Source: Pseudomonadota bacterium (GTDB taxonomy: Bacteria > Pseudomonadota > Alphaproteobacteria > Sphingomonadales > Sphingomonadaceae). Taken from it: a stretch of DNA of 64,000 nt. Both the position numbers and the translations under genes were made by a program. The DNA lies in NCBI GenBank assembly GCA_039818985.1, contig JBCBSU010000001.1:460367-524366 (forward strand), given 5' to 3'. A model generated the notes under the pieces. It was given only the letters and a program-made list of their open reading frames with translations. It was not told the origin of the DNA and ran no database searches. Shown here piece after piece: positions 1 to 8,230 of this stretch. Every line of letters begins with the position of its first letter. The first letter of the stretch is position 1.

Positions 1-41
1 TGGTTATGCCCGGGGCATAATAGGTTCGATAAGAATGGCTG

Positions 42-79
42 AAAAAGGGCGGTGCGATCTCGGTCGTGCCGCCCTTTTT
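42..79. terminator. Bidirectional rho-independent terminator
   Basis: An A5-GGGCGG arm is mirrored by CCGCCC-T5 with a short loop. The A tract on one side and T tract on the other suit termination in both directions, here for the oxygenase gene that ends at 92 on the minus strand and for whatever lies to the left of the window. Confidence 0.75.
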
Positions 80-91
80 GTGCCAGATGGC

Positions 92-1024
92 TCAGGCCTT
101 GACCAGGCCAATCTCGACCAGTCGTTCGTGCAGATAGTCATCAGCCAACATCGGCTCGGGATAGCGGTCGGGATTGTCGGCGCTGATGCATTGTTTCAGC
201 GTCTCGATCGGGAAATCGGAACGCAGGTGCAGGAAGAAGGGCATGGAATAGCGGCTGTGTGCGGCGCGGTCGGATGCCGGGTTGATCACGCGGTGGGTGG
301 TCGAGGGCAGCACATGGTTGGTCAGCCGCTGCAGCATGTCGCCGACATTGATCACCAGCGCGCCCTCAGGCGGATTGGCGGGGATCCATTTGCCCTCGCG
401 TGTCAGCAGTTGCAGTCCGGCCTCTTCGGCGCCGAGCAACAGGGTGATCAGGTTGATATCTTCATGCGCCCCGGCACGGATCGCACCCGGCTCGGCATCC
501 GCCACCGGCGGATAGTGGAGCAAGCGCAGGATTGAATTGCCGTCTTTTACCGTGGGTGCAAACCAGTCTTCCGCCAAGCCGAGATGCAGCGCAATGCGCG
601 ACAGGATGATATTGCCGACCCGGTCGAACTCGGCAAAAAGCGGCTCGAAAACCTCACGGAAACTCGCAGGCTGATCGGGCCAGACATTTGCAGGCATCGA
701 ACCTTTCAAAGGGCTATCAGCAGCCAATTCGCGGCCGACATGCCAGAACTCTTTCAGATCATGCAGCTTGGCATCCTTGGCAATCTCGGTACCGAAGGCC
801 GTATAGCCACGCTGCCCGCCGCCCGCTGAACTGTCGTAACGCAGTTTCTCCTCGACTGGCAAAGCAAAGAATTCGCTGGTTTTGGCCCAGGCTTCTGCCA
901 CGAGATCAGCATCTAGACCATGGTCGCGCACCAGCGCAAAACCATGTTGGCGGAAGCTGGCGCCTATGGCATCAGCAAAGCTGTGCTTGTCGTCATTGAG
1001 AGAAAGAACGGGCAGCTTGTCCAT
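92..1024 (-). CDS. 2-oxoglutarate/Fe(II)-dependent oxygenase, isopenicillin N synthase family
   Basis: This 310-residue protein has the DIOX-N type N-terminus (DHGLDADLV, then FFALPVEEK) followed by a double-stranded beta-helix core. The iron ligands are visible as the HED motif in GAHEDINLITLL and a distal His in TTHRVINP; the Arg of RVINP should hold 2-oxoglutarate. Length is normal for the family (300-330 aa). The open frame runs further upstream, but the start at MDKLPVLSL is preferred because upstream residues show no family similarity and would cross the divergent EVE gene. The substrate is unknown. It is transcribed divergently from the EVE-domain gene with about 60 bases between them, so the two probably share a promoter region. 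Confidence 0.9.
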   Translation of the reverse strand: MDKLPVLSLNDDKHSFADAIGASFRQHGFALVRDHGLDADLVAEAWAKTSEFFALPVEEKLRYDSSAGGGQRGYTAFGTEIAKDAKLHDLKEFWHVGRELAADSPLKGSMPANVWPDQPASFREVFEPLFAEFDRVGNIILSRIALHLGLAEDWFAPTVKDGNSILRLLHYPPVADAEPGAIRAGAHEDINLITLLLGAEEAGLQLLTREGKWIPANPPEGALVINVGDMLQRLTNHVLPSTTHRVINPASDRAAHSRYSMPFFLHLRSDFPIETLKQCISADNPDRYPEPMLADDYLHERLVEIGLVKA

Positions 1025-1087
1025 GGATATTGTCCTGATAAGAATGTTATCCACCGTCTCTAGCCGCAGAAGAGGAGCCTGAAAAGC

Positions 1088-1504
1088 ATGGCTACGCACT
1101 ATTGGCTGATGAAATCCGAACCCGATGAATATGGCTGGGATGATCTGGTCGCCGAAGGGGAGGGCATTTGGGATGGCGTGAAGAACGCCCAGGCCAGCAA
1201 CAATATGAAAGCGATGCGGACCGGCGACAGCGTGTTCTTCTATCACTCACGCCAGGGTCTGGAGATTGTCGGGATCATGAAAGTGTCCGAAGAGGCCTTT
1301 CCCGATCCGACCGATGACACCGGTCGCTGGATTGCGGTGAAGGTGAAGCCGGAGCGAAAACTGGACAATCCAGTGAGTCTGAAAGCGATGAAGACCAACC
1401 CCAGGCTCTCGGAGCTGGCGATCATCCGCCAATCGCGACTTTCCGTGGCACCGGTGACCGAGGCGCAATGGCAAGAAATTCTTGCGATGGCCAAAGCAGA
1501 ATGA
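1088..1504 (+). CDS. EVE domain-containing protein
   Basis: The 138-residue product is a single EVE domain: it starts HYWLMKSEPDEYGWDDL and continues WDGVKNAQASNNMKAM and FYHSRQGLEIVGIMKV, the family's diagnostic blocks. EVE domains are PUA-like folds that bind modified nucleic-acid bases; the human relative is THYN1. Length matches the family (about 135-150 aa). No partner restriction or modification gene is adjacent, so a housekeeping or RNA-related role is as likely as defence. It is divergent from the oxygenase at 92-1024. Confidence 0.92.
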   Translation: MATHYWLMKSEPDEYGWDDLVAEGEGIWDGVKNAQASNNMKAMRTGDSVFFYHSRQGLEIVGIMKVSEEAFPDPTDDTGRWIAVKVKPERKLDNPVSLKAMKTNPRLSELAIIRQSRLSVAPVTEAQWQEILAMAKAE

Positions 1505-1588
1505 CGCGGCGTAACGGCATCGTCATTCCCATGTGCTGATCACTGTTTGGAGGCTGCGCAAGCGCAGCATGAGAGAAAGGAAAAGACA

Positions 1589-2338
1589 ATGGCACGTTTT
1601 GACGGCAAAAAAGTCCTGATTACAGGTGGCACCAGCGGCATTGGTCTGGCGGGAGCGAAGGTCATCGCAGAGGAAGGCGGTACCGTTGCGATTACCGGTA
1701 CCAATCAGGGTCGGCTGGACGCGGCTCTTGAAGCGCTGCCCGAGGGTAGCGTCGGGTTGATCAACGATGCCGGCGACCCCGAAGCTGCCAAAGTGCTGGC
1801 GGAAGCGGTCAAAGCGAATATGGGCGGCGTCGATGGCGTCTGGCTCAATGCCGGCTTCGGCACCTTCCGCAACAATACTGATGAGGCAGTCGACAGCTTC
1901 GACGCGATGAACAATGTCAATGTGCGCGGGCCTGTGCTGCAGATGGCGGAACTGATCCCGGCGATCCATGAAGGCGGCTCGGTTGTCGTCACCGCCTCGG
2001 TCGCGCCCTATCTCGGTCAGGCGCAGGGCGCGGTCTATGCCGCGACCAAGGGTGCGGTCACGGCGCTGACACGCTCCTGGGCATCCGATCTGGCGCCGCG
2101 CAATATCCGTGTCAATTCAGTAGCGCCAGGTCCGATCGAAACCAATTTCTTCGACGGCATGGGCCTCACCGATGAGCAGATCGAAGCATTCAGCAAGAAT
2201 ATTGCGGCAATGGTCCCGCTGGGCCGTTTCGGCTCGTCGGAAGAAGCGGCGCAGGTCGCGCTGTTCCTGCTCTCCGATCAGGCCAGCTATGTCACCGGAT
2301 CGCAGTTTACCGTCGATGGCGGCATGACATTGCGGTGA
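1589..2338 (+). CDS. SDR family oxidoreductase
   Basis: A classical short-chain dehydrogenase of 249 residues. It has the dinucleotide-binding TGGTSGIG near the N-terminus, the LNAGFG structural motif, catalytic Ser in TASVAP and YAATKGA as the YxxxK pair, and ends with the common VDGGMTLR tail. The start at 1589 is chosen because AGAAAGGA lies just upstream and the Rossmann strand begins right after; the frame extends about 14 codons further up without similarity. The Thr-Gly-Gly motif suggests NAD(P)(H), but the substrate cannot be read from sequence. It stands alone between the EVE gene and a convergent TPP-enzyme gene. Confidence 0.9.
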   Translation: MARFDGKKVLITGGTSGIGLAGAKVIAEEGGTVAITGTNQGRLDAALEALPEGSVGLINDAGDPEAAKVLAEAVKANMGGVDGVWLNAGFGTFRNNTDEAVDSFDAMNNVNVRGPVLQMAELIPAIHEGGSVVVTASVAPYLGQAQGAVYAATKGAVTALTRSWASDLAPRNIRVNSVAPGPIETNFFDGMGLTDEQIEAFSKNIAAMVPLGRFGSSEEAAQVALFLLSDQASYVTGSQFTVDGGMTLR

Positions 2339-2348
2339 TGGCAAACCA

Positions 2349-2505
2349 GTCTCCCTCCCCTTCAGGGGAGGGATTAAGGGAGGGGGCTATTTGCGGGATG
2401 CCCCCTCTCCCTTCGCCGTTTCGCGGCTCTTCCCTCTCCCCTGAAGGGGAGAGGGCTTTATATGATCTTCGCGCTCTTCGCTTCTTCGCGGCCTTCGCGT
2501 GAAGC
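2349..2505. repeat. Composite intergenic palindromic repeat
   Basis: Two GGGGAGAGGG-type arms face each other (CTCCCTCCCCTTCAGGGG near 2349 and CTCTCCCCTGAAGGGG near 2433), followed by a CTTCGCG-rich stretch at about 2465-2505. Related arms recur at 4191-4340 and 63361-63500. It lies between convergent genes and could fold as a terminator, but its copy number points to a REP-like family. Confidence 0.6.
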
Positions 2506-2516
2506 CTGTCTTGGCG

Positions 2517-4169
2517 CTAAGCGTTCCGCAACGCACTCACCCGCACCCCGCCGGCAGTCAGATGCTCGATATCGGTTTTGAGGTGCAGCAGCCTTATGCC
2601 ATTGCGCGCCATTGCCTGTTCCAGCGCTGGGGTGAAATCAGTAGTTTTCTCGACCGTTGCAGTCCATGCGCCAAATGCCGCGCCAAAGGCGGCGAAATCG
2701 GGGTTTGACAATTCGGTGCCGCTGACCCGCGCCGGATAATCGCGCTCCTGGTGCATGCGGATGGTGCCATAGCCACCATTATCGACCACCAACACCAACA
2801 GGTTCGCACCATGTTGCGCGGCGGTCGCGAGTTCCTGACCGTTCATCAGAAAATCGCCATCGCCTGCCACTGCAACAACGCAGCGGTCGGGGAAACGTAA
2901 CGCCGCCGCCACAGCAGCCGGTACGCCATAGCCCATCGCACCTGCAGTCGGAGCTAACTGGCTGGGCATATCGCCATAGCGCCAATAGCGATGCCACCAG
3001 CCGGAGAAATTGCCTGCGCCATTGCAGATAATGCTGTCCGCCGGGCATAACTCGCGCATCGCGGCGACACATTGACCGAGATCGAGCATGGCATCGCTCG
3101 GTTGCGGGGTGGACCATTCGCGCCATTCGGCATGGGCTTTTGCACCCGCGTCAAAGCTCAGCAGATCATGATCCCAAAGCGCCGCGGTCTCGGCAAATTC
3201 GGACATATCGGCGCAGATCGGCAGATCATTGTGATAGACGCGGTTCAGCTCGTTGGGGTCTGGATGCACATGCACCAGCGTCTGATGCGGATGATCGGGA
3301 GTGATGAGCGTATAACCATCAGTGGTTGCCTCACCCAGCCGCGCACCAACGGCAAGGATCAGGTCGGCCTGCTTGACCCGCTCAACCAGCTTGGGATTAG
3401 GCCCATAGCCGAGATTGCCGGCATAGACCGCGCTGTCATTGGGGAAGGCATCCTGTCTTCGGAACGCACAGGCGACGGGCAGACCGATACGCTCGGCAAA
3501 AATCTGGAAATTGGCGCGGGTCTCCGCATCCCAATCTGCGCCGCCGACAATCGCAATCGGATCGGTGGCATCGCGCAGCAAATCCTCCAGAGCGGTCATC
3601 GCATCGGGGCAGAGTGGCTGGGCCGGGCGGATTATCTTGGGGCGATCTATGGCCTCAACCTGATCGCGCAGCATATCTTCCGGCAGCGTCAACACTACCG
3701 GCCCGGGCCGCCCTGAAAGCGCCGTGGCATAGGCGCGCGCAACATATTCCGGGATACGCGCCGCATCATCAATCCGCGCGGCCCATTTCGCCAGCGGCGT
3801 AAACATTGCGGAGAAATCGACTTCCTGAAAGCCCTCGCGATCACGATCACCGCGCGCGACATCGCCGATAAACAGGATCATCGGCTGTGAATCCTGCATC
3901 GCCACATGCACGCCGATACTCGCATTGGTCGCACCGGGGCCACGGGTAACAAAGGCGATGCCCGGCTGCCCGGTCATCGCGCCATCGGCACAGGCCATAA
4001 AGGTGACGCCCGCTTCCTGGCGACAGACGATCGTGTCGATATCGGCGGTGCGGTCATGCAGCGCATCGAGCACCGCGAGAAAGCTCTCTCCCGGCACGGT
4101 GAACAGCCGGTCGCAGCCCTGAATGATCAACTGATTCGCAAGGATTTCACCGCCTGTGCGTTTGGTCAT
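2517..4169 (-). CDS. Thiamine pyrophosphate-dependent enzyme, acetolactate synthase large-subunit family
   Basis: A full-length 550-residue TPP enzyme with three domains: the N-terminal Pyr domain with the catalytic Glu in CRQEAGVTFMA, a central domain (IAVGARLGEAT) and the C-terminal PP domain with the GDGDFLMNGQEL ... VVDNGGYG cofactor motif. The closest general class is acetolactate synthase/benzoylformate decarboxylase-like enzymes annotated as thiamine pyrophosphate-binding protein. No small ilvH-type regulatory subunit is adjacent, and the next gene in the same direction is an aldehyde dehydrogenase. A catabolic decarboxylase or lyase whose aldehyde product is oxidised by the neighbour is therefore plausible, but this is inference. 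AAAGGG precedes the ATG. Confidence 0.88.
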   Translation of the reverse strand: MTKRTGGEILANQLIIQGCDRLFTVPGESFLAVLDALHDRTADIDTIVCRQEAGVTFMACADGAMTGQPGIAFVTRGPGATNASIGVHVAMQDSQPMILFIGDVARGDRDREGFQEVDFSAMFTPLAKWAARIDDAARIPEYVARAYATALSGRPGPVVLTLPEDMLRDQVEAIDRPKIIRPAQPLCPDAMTALEDLLRDATDPIAIVGGADWDAETRANFQIFAERIGLPVACAFRRQDAFPNDSAVYAGNLGYGPNPKLVERVKQADLILAVGARLGEATTDGYTLITPDHPHQTLVHVHPDPNELNRVYHNDLPICADMSEFAETAALWDHDLLSFDAGAKAHAEWREWSTPQPSDAMLDLGQCVAAMRELCPADSIICNGAGNFSGWWHRYWRYGDMPSQLAPTAGAMGYGVPAAVAAALRFPDRCVVAVAGDGDFLMNGQELATAAQHGANLLVLVVDNGGYGTIRMHQERDYPARVSGTELSNPDFAAFGAAFGAWTATVEKTTDFTPALEQAMARNGIRLLHLKTDIEHLTAGGVRVSALRNA

Positions 4170-4190
4170 ATTGGCCCTTTCTTTCTTCTC

Positions 4191-4340
4191 CCTTAAGGGG
4201 AGAAGGATACGAAGCCTTGGCGCCGAAGCCCTGAGCTTGTCGAAGGGCGAAGGCGGTTAGGCGCAGTTGGATGAGGGTGTGCGATGCTGATGGTTTCGTG
4301 CACCCTCTCCCCGACCCTCTCCCTTAAAGGGAGAGGGAGT
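4191..4340. repeat. Intergenic repeat cluster (GGGAGAGGG palindromes and CTTCGACAAGCTCAGG element)
   Basis: The gap between two same-strand genes contains TCCCTTAAGGGGAG and CTCCCTTAAAGGGAGAGG palindromes around a 21-base element GCCCTGAGCTTGTCGAAGGG(C) at 4228-4248. The latter recurs, in reverse orientation, at 39398-39418. Nothing coding is visible here. Confidence 0.65.
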
Positions 4341-4344
4341 GACG

Positions 4345-5784
4345 TCACGCCTGATGGATCGCCTTGGTGACCATATAGGCCTTTAGCCCATCGGGCCCGT
4401 CTTCCGAACCATGGCCCGAATGCTTGACCCCGCCAAAGGGCGCATCGCCGGGTGAGACGGTGAGGTTGTTGATCGCCACCATGCCCGATTCAATCGCGTC
4501 GCCGACCAGATTGGCGGTGCGCAAATGGGTGGTGAAGGCATAGGCGGCGAGGCCCAGCGGCAGGCGGTTGGCCTGTTCAATCGCCTCATCCAGCGTCGCA
4601 AAAGGCTGCATCGCCGCGACCGGACCGAATGGCTCTTCATTCATGATCATCGCCTCGGTCGGCACATTGGTCAGGACTGTGGGCTGATAGAAAAAGCCGC
4701 CATTTGCCTCGCCTTGCTCGCCACCGAGTGCCACCTCGGCCCCGGCGGATTTGGCATCGCTGATCATCCGCGCCATCGCATCGGGGCGACGCGGATTGGC
4801 GAGCGGCCCCATATCGACGCCTGCCTCGCTGCCATCGCCGACCGAGACTTTCGCCGCGCGCTCGGCAAAGCCCTTGGTGAAGGCGTCGTAGATTCCTTGT
4901 TGCACATAAAAGCGCGTCGGCGAGACACAGACCTGTCCGGCATTGCGGAACTTACCGGTGGTGACCATGTCGAGCGTCTTGTCGAGGTCGCAGTCATCGA
5001 AAATCAGCACCGGCGCATGGCCGCCCAGCTCCATAGTGGTGCGCTTCAGGCCCTCGGCGGCGAGTTTGATCAAATGCTTGCCCACTGGCACCGATCCGGT
5101 GAAGCTGATCTTCCGGATCACATCCGAGGCGATGAGATGCTCCGACACCTGCGCCGGATCACCATAAACCGTCTGCATGACGCCCGCAGGCAGTCCCGCA
5201 TCGACCAGACAGCGCTGCATCTCCAGCGGGCTGGCCGGGGTTTCCTCGGCGGGTTTCAGGATGATCGGACAGCCCGCCGCCAGCGCCGGCGCGACCTTGC
5301 GGATCGCGGTAAAAACCGGGAAGTTCCACGGGCTGAACGCCGCGACCGGACCAACTGGCTGATATTTTACAAAACTGTTCTCGCCCGGTTGGCGCACCAG
5401 TACCCGGCCATAGCAACGCTTGGCTTCCTCGGCCATCACGTCGAGCTGGCCCGCCGCGCCCATGACCTCACCCACCGCCTGCGCTAACGGCTTGCCCTGT
5501 TCCAGCGTCATCAGCGCGCCAATGGCCTTAGCCCGCTCGCGCATCAGGGCGGCTGCCTTGTGCAATATTGCCGCGCGCTCATTTACCGGCGTAGCGTGCC
5601 ATTCTGGCCATGCCCGCGCCGCCGCATCCAGCGCCCGGTCGAGATCGCTGGCCTCTGCCTTGGGCAGGATCGACAGGGTCTCACCGGTTGCCGGGTTGAC
5701 GACATCAATGCCGCCGCGATTGCCAATATCGACCCATTCGCCGTCAATATGGAGTTGCAGTTTTTCAGGGTAAGCTGTGGTCAT
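4345..5784 (-). CDS. NAD(P)-dependent succinate-semialdehyde dehydrogenase family aldehyde dehydrogenase
   Basis: A 479-residue aldehyde dehydrogenase. The oxyanion/cofactor signature PWNFPVF, the NAD-binding FTGSVPVGK, catalytic Glu in MELGGHAP and nucleophile Cys in NAGQVCVSPTRF are all present, as is the C-terminal PFGGVKHSGHG. Family resemblance is closest to GabD-like succinate-semialdehyde dehydrogenases (LKRTTMELGGHAPVLIFDD style), but specificity cannot be fixed. It sits upstream of the TPP enzyme on the same strand, 175 bases away, so the two may be co-expressed though the gap contains palindromic repeats. Confidence 0.88.
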   Translation of the reverse strand: MTTAYPEKLQLHIDGEWVDIGNRGGIDVVNPATGETLSILPKAEASDLDRALDAAARAWPEWHATPVNERAAILHKAAALMRERAKAIGALMTLEQGKPLAQAVGEVMGAAGQLDVMAEEAKRCYGRVLVRQPGENSFVKYQPVGPVAAFSPWNFPVFTAIRKVAPALAAGCPIILKPAEETPASPLEMQRCLVDAGLPAGVMQTVYGDPAQVSEHLIASDVIRKISFTGSVPVGKHLIKLAAEGLKRTTMELGGHAPVLIFDDCDLDKTLDMVTTGKFRNAGQVCVSPTRFYVQQGIYDAFTKGFAERAAKVSVGDGSEAGVDMGPLANPRRPDAMARMISDAKSAGAEVALGGEQGEANGGFFYQPTVLTNVPTEAMIMNEEPFGPVAAMQPFATLDEAIEQANRLPLGLAAYAFTTHLRTANLVGDAIESGMVAINNLTVSPGDAPFGGVKHSGHGSEDGPDGLKAYMVTKAIHQA

Positions 5785-5809
5785 GGAGCTGACCGTCCTT
5801 TCTGTAACG

Positions 5810-5891
5810 CGTCATTGCGAGGACCGCAGCGACGCGGCAATCTAGGGCCGCACGAGACCCTCTGGATTGCTTCGCTACGCTCGCAATGACG
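5810..5891. repeat. GTCATTGCGAGG palindromic repeat, copy 1
   Basis: The arms CGTCATTGCGAGGAC and GCTCGCAATGACG flank inner arms related to GCAATCTAGGG and CTCTGGATTGC, giving a long imperfect hairpin of about 82 bases. Further copies lie at 17031-17113 and 40231-40322. All three are intergenic. It lies in the divergent gap between the dehydrogenase gene and the SMP-30 gene. Confidence 0.85.
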
Positions 5892-5974
5892 CTGCTATAA
5901 ACTGTCCCAGATTTATCTAGACAGTTGATCATGTCCCGGCAATGTTCATACGCAAAGAAAAGAGAGGATGAACA

Positions 5975-6895
5975 ATGGAAATAATCGCGGAAGGTTTGCG
6001 CTTCCCCGAAGGGCCGGTGGTGATGACTGATGGTTCGGTGATTGTGGTCGAGATTGAGGCCGGGCGCATTACCCGGATTACCCCCGATGGCGCCAAAACC
6101 ACCGTCGCAGAAACCGGCGGTGGACCCAATGGTGCCGCGGTCGGCCCCGATGGCAAGCTCTATATCTGCAACAATGGCGGCTTTCATTATATTAACGGCG
6201 GCACGGACGAGGCGCCGTTTCTGGTGCCGCATGGCCAGGCCGAGAATTATTCGGGCGGCCGCATCGAGCGGGTGGATATTGCGACTGGCGAGGTCGAGAT
6301 ACTGTACAAGGATGGCGACTTTGGCTGTGTGCTGCGCGGGCCGAATGATATCGTCTTTGATGATGCCGGCGGCTTCTGGTTCACCGACCATGGCAAGACC
6401 CGCCCGCGCGAGCGCGATGTTACCGGCGTATTCTATGCCAGGGCCGATGGCAGCCTGCTCAAAGAGGTGATTTTTCCCTCGGAAAACCCCAATGGCATCG
6501 GCCTGTCACCCGATGGCAAGCGGCTCTATGTCGCCGAGACCTATACCTGCAAGCTGTGGGCGTACAATATCGCCTCGCCTGGGGAAATCGCCTTCGAGCA
6601 GGGGCTGCTGGGACCGCAGGGACAGTTTCTCTACAGCCCGGGCGGCTTCACCTATTTCGACTCGCTGGGTGTCGAGGCCGACGGCAATATCTGCGTCGCC
6701 ACTATCGGCGAATGCGGCATCAGCGTGATTTCACCCGAGGGTCAGCTGGTCGAGTTTGTGCAGACCACTGACCCCTTTACCACCAATATCGCCTTTGGCG
6801 GCGAGGATATGCAAACCGCCTATATCTGTCTCTCGGCCACCGGCCAGTTGCTGAAAATGGACTGGAAACGAGCGGGGCTGCGGCTGAATTACTGA
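5975..6895 (+). CDS. SMP-30/gluconolactonase/LRE family protein
   Basis: A 306-residue six-bladed beta-propeller. The recurring DG-type blade motifs are clear: GLRFPEGPV (metal-binding Glu), GGGPNGAAVGPDGKLYICNNGG, GPNDIVFDDAGGFWFTDHG and NPNGIGLSPDGKRLYVAET, the Asn and Asp of which are the usual metal and catalytic residues. Members hydrolyse lactones or related esters in sugar or xenobiotic pathways. The start at 5975 follows GAGAGGATG with suitable spacing. Its stop overlaps the ATG of the HAD hydrolase gene (TGATG), so the two are translationally coupled. Confidence 0.88.
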   Translation: MEIIAEGLRFPEGPVVMTDGSVIVVEIEAGRITRITPDGAKTTVAETGGGPNGAAVGPDGKLYICNNGGFHYINGGTDEAPFLVPHGQAENYSGGRIERVDIATGEVEILYKDGDFGCVLRGPNDIVFDDAGGFWFTDHGKTRPRERDVTGVFYARADGSLLKEVIFPSENPNGIGLSPDGKRLYVAETYTCKLWAYNIASPGEIAFEQGLLGPQGQFLYSPGGFTYFDSLGVEADGNICVATIGECGISVISPEGQLVEFVQTTDPFTTNIAFGGEDMQTAYICLSATGQLLKMDWKRAGLRLNY

Positions 6896-7563
6896 TGCCC
6901 ATAACCACCATCATTTTCGACTTTGGCGGGGTGATTACGTCCTCGCCTTTTGAAGCCTTCAACCGGCTGGAGGCAGAGCGCGGTGTCTCGAAGGATAGTG
7001 TCCGGCGCGTCAACAGCACCAATCCGGACAGCAATGCCTGGGCCCGGTTTGAGCGGGCGGAGATTGATGCTGCTGCGTTTGACCGCCTGTTTACGCAGGA
7101 AGCCGAGGCCTTGGGTATCACCGGCCTGACCGGCAAGGATGTGCTGGCCTGTCTGGCGGGCGATGTCCGCCTGGCCATGGTGGCAGCGCTGGATGACCTG
7201 AAGGCGCGCGGCCTCGCACTGGGATGCATCACCAACAATGTGCCTGCGGGCAAAGGCGCAGGCATGGCGCTGACCGAGACTCGAGCCGCCGAAATCGCGG
7301 CGATCATGGACCGCTTCGACCATGTGATCGAGAGCAGCAAGGTGGGCGTGCGCAAGCCCGATCCGCGTATCTATCAGATGATGTGCGAGTCATTGGATGT
7401 CCTGGCGGAACAATGCGTCTATCTCGATGATCTGGGCATCAACTGCAAACCGGCAGCGGCGCTGGGCATGCAGGCGATCAAGGTTGTCAGTGGCGAACAG
7501 GCCCTGGCCGATCTTGAACGGGCGCTCGGCCTGCCGCAGGATACACTGGGTCAGGCTGCGTGA
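6895..7563 (+). CDS. HAD-IA family hydrolase
   Basis: A 222-residue haloacid-dehalogenase-like protein. Motif I is modified: IIFDFGGVI carries the first Asp and a Gly two positions later where many phosphatases have Asp, as in the YihX/epoxide-hydrolase N-terminal-like branch. Motif II is GCITNN, motif III is KVGVRKPDPRIY and motif IV is VYLDDLGINCKPAAALGM. The alpha-helical cap lies between motifs I and II. Its start codon overlaps the stop of the SMP-30 gene. Likely a phosphatase or dehalogenase acting in the same route; substrate unknown. Confidence 0.88.
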   Translation: MPITTIIFDFGGVITSSPFEAFNRLEAERGVSKDSVRRVNSTNPDSNAWARFERAEIDAAAFDRLFTQEAEALGITGLTGKDVLACLAGDVRLAMVAALDDLKARGLALGCITNNVPAGKGAGMALTETRAAEIAAIMDRFDHVIESSKVGVRKPDPRIYQMMCESLDVLAEQCVYLDDLGINCKPAAALGMQAIKVVSGEQALADLERALGLPQDTLGQAA

Positions 7564-7569
7564 TGCGTT

Positions 7570-8130
7570 TCAGTTCTGCGGCTGCAGCATTTCCGCACAG
7601 CTCTCTTGCGGTGCATCGGGCGGACAGAGGATCATTTCCCGTTCGATAACGGTTGGCCGACTCAGCAGCGAATAGAGCAATATGACCGCACATATCAATC
7701 CGACTCCGGCCGCCATGCCAAGATAGAAGCTGCGATTGCGCCCCGGATGGTTTAGCGGCGCGGTGCTATTTCGATCGGCATCTGCGGGTTCTTCTATGGT
7801 GGCCGCTGTCTCTAGCGCATAGCCGAATTTGGGTATGGTCCGGATCAGCCGATAGGGCCGCTGTTCATCCCCCAAATGCCGCCGCAATTTGGAAATGGCC
7901 TGGGTCAGCGCTTCATCCGATCCGGCATCGCCCCAGACGGTGTTGAGCAGTTCGTCGCGCGCGACGGCACCCGGAGCAGCGACAAGACAGGACAGCAGGT
8001 CGGCGAGGCGAGGTTCCAGCACCATTGCACTGTCCGCGACGACAAGTTCCCGCGCATCCGGGAAATATGTCGCGCTACCGATCGCAACAGGTGATGCTTT
8101 CATCGACGCTTTTTGCGGAACGTCTGACAT
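7570..8130 (-). CDS. Membrane-anchored winged-helix transcriptional regulator (CadC/ToxR-like)
   Basis: A 186-residue protein. Residues about 15-105 form an OmpR/PhoB-type winged helix (LADLLSCLVAAPGAVARDELLNTVW, then the recognition-helix stretch ALTQAISKLRRHLGD and the wing RTIPKFGYAL). A single hydrophobic helix (about 130-150, FYLGMAAGVGLICAVILLYSLL) follows, with only about 35 residues beyond, including two Cys (ILCPPDAPQESC). This is the ToxR/CadC layout with a very short periplasmic tail. It is divergent from the beta-lactamase-like gene 100 bases away, which it may control. Confidence 0.82.
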   Translation of the reverse strand: MSDVPQKASMKASPVAIGSATYFPDARELVVADSAMVLEPRLADLLSCLVAAPGAVARDELLNTVWGDAGSDEALTQAISKLRRHLGDEQRPYRLIRTIPKFGYALETAATIEEPADADRNSTAPLNHPGRNRSFYLGMAAGVGLICAVILLYSLLSRPTVIEREMILCPPDAPQESCAEMLQPQN

Positions 8131-8230
8131 TCGTTGCTATCTCTCAACATCTCGAAATATTTCCTCAGGACTTTTGTCGCCGCTCTTGGCCAAAAGCCAT
8201 GGCGAATCGCAATAGAGGAAGGATGACCAA

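Noticed and set aside
1088-1504. EVE protein as part of a modification-dependent defence system
   Set aside because: No nuclease, helicase or restriction gene is adjacent, and the stand-alone EVE protein is common in ordinary chromosomal settings.
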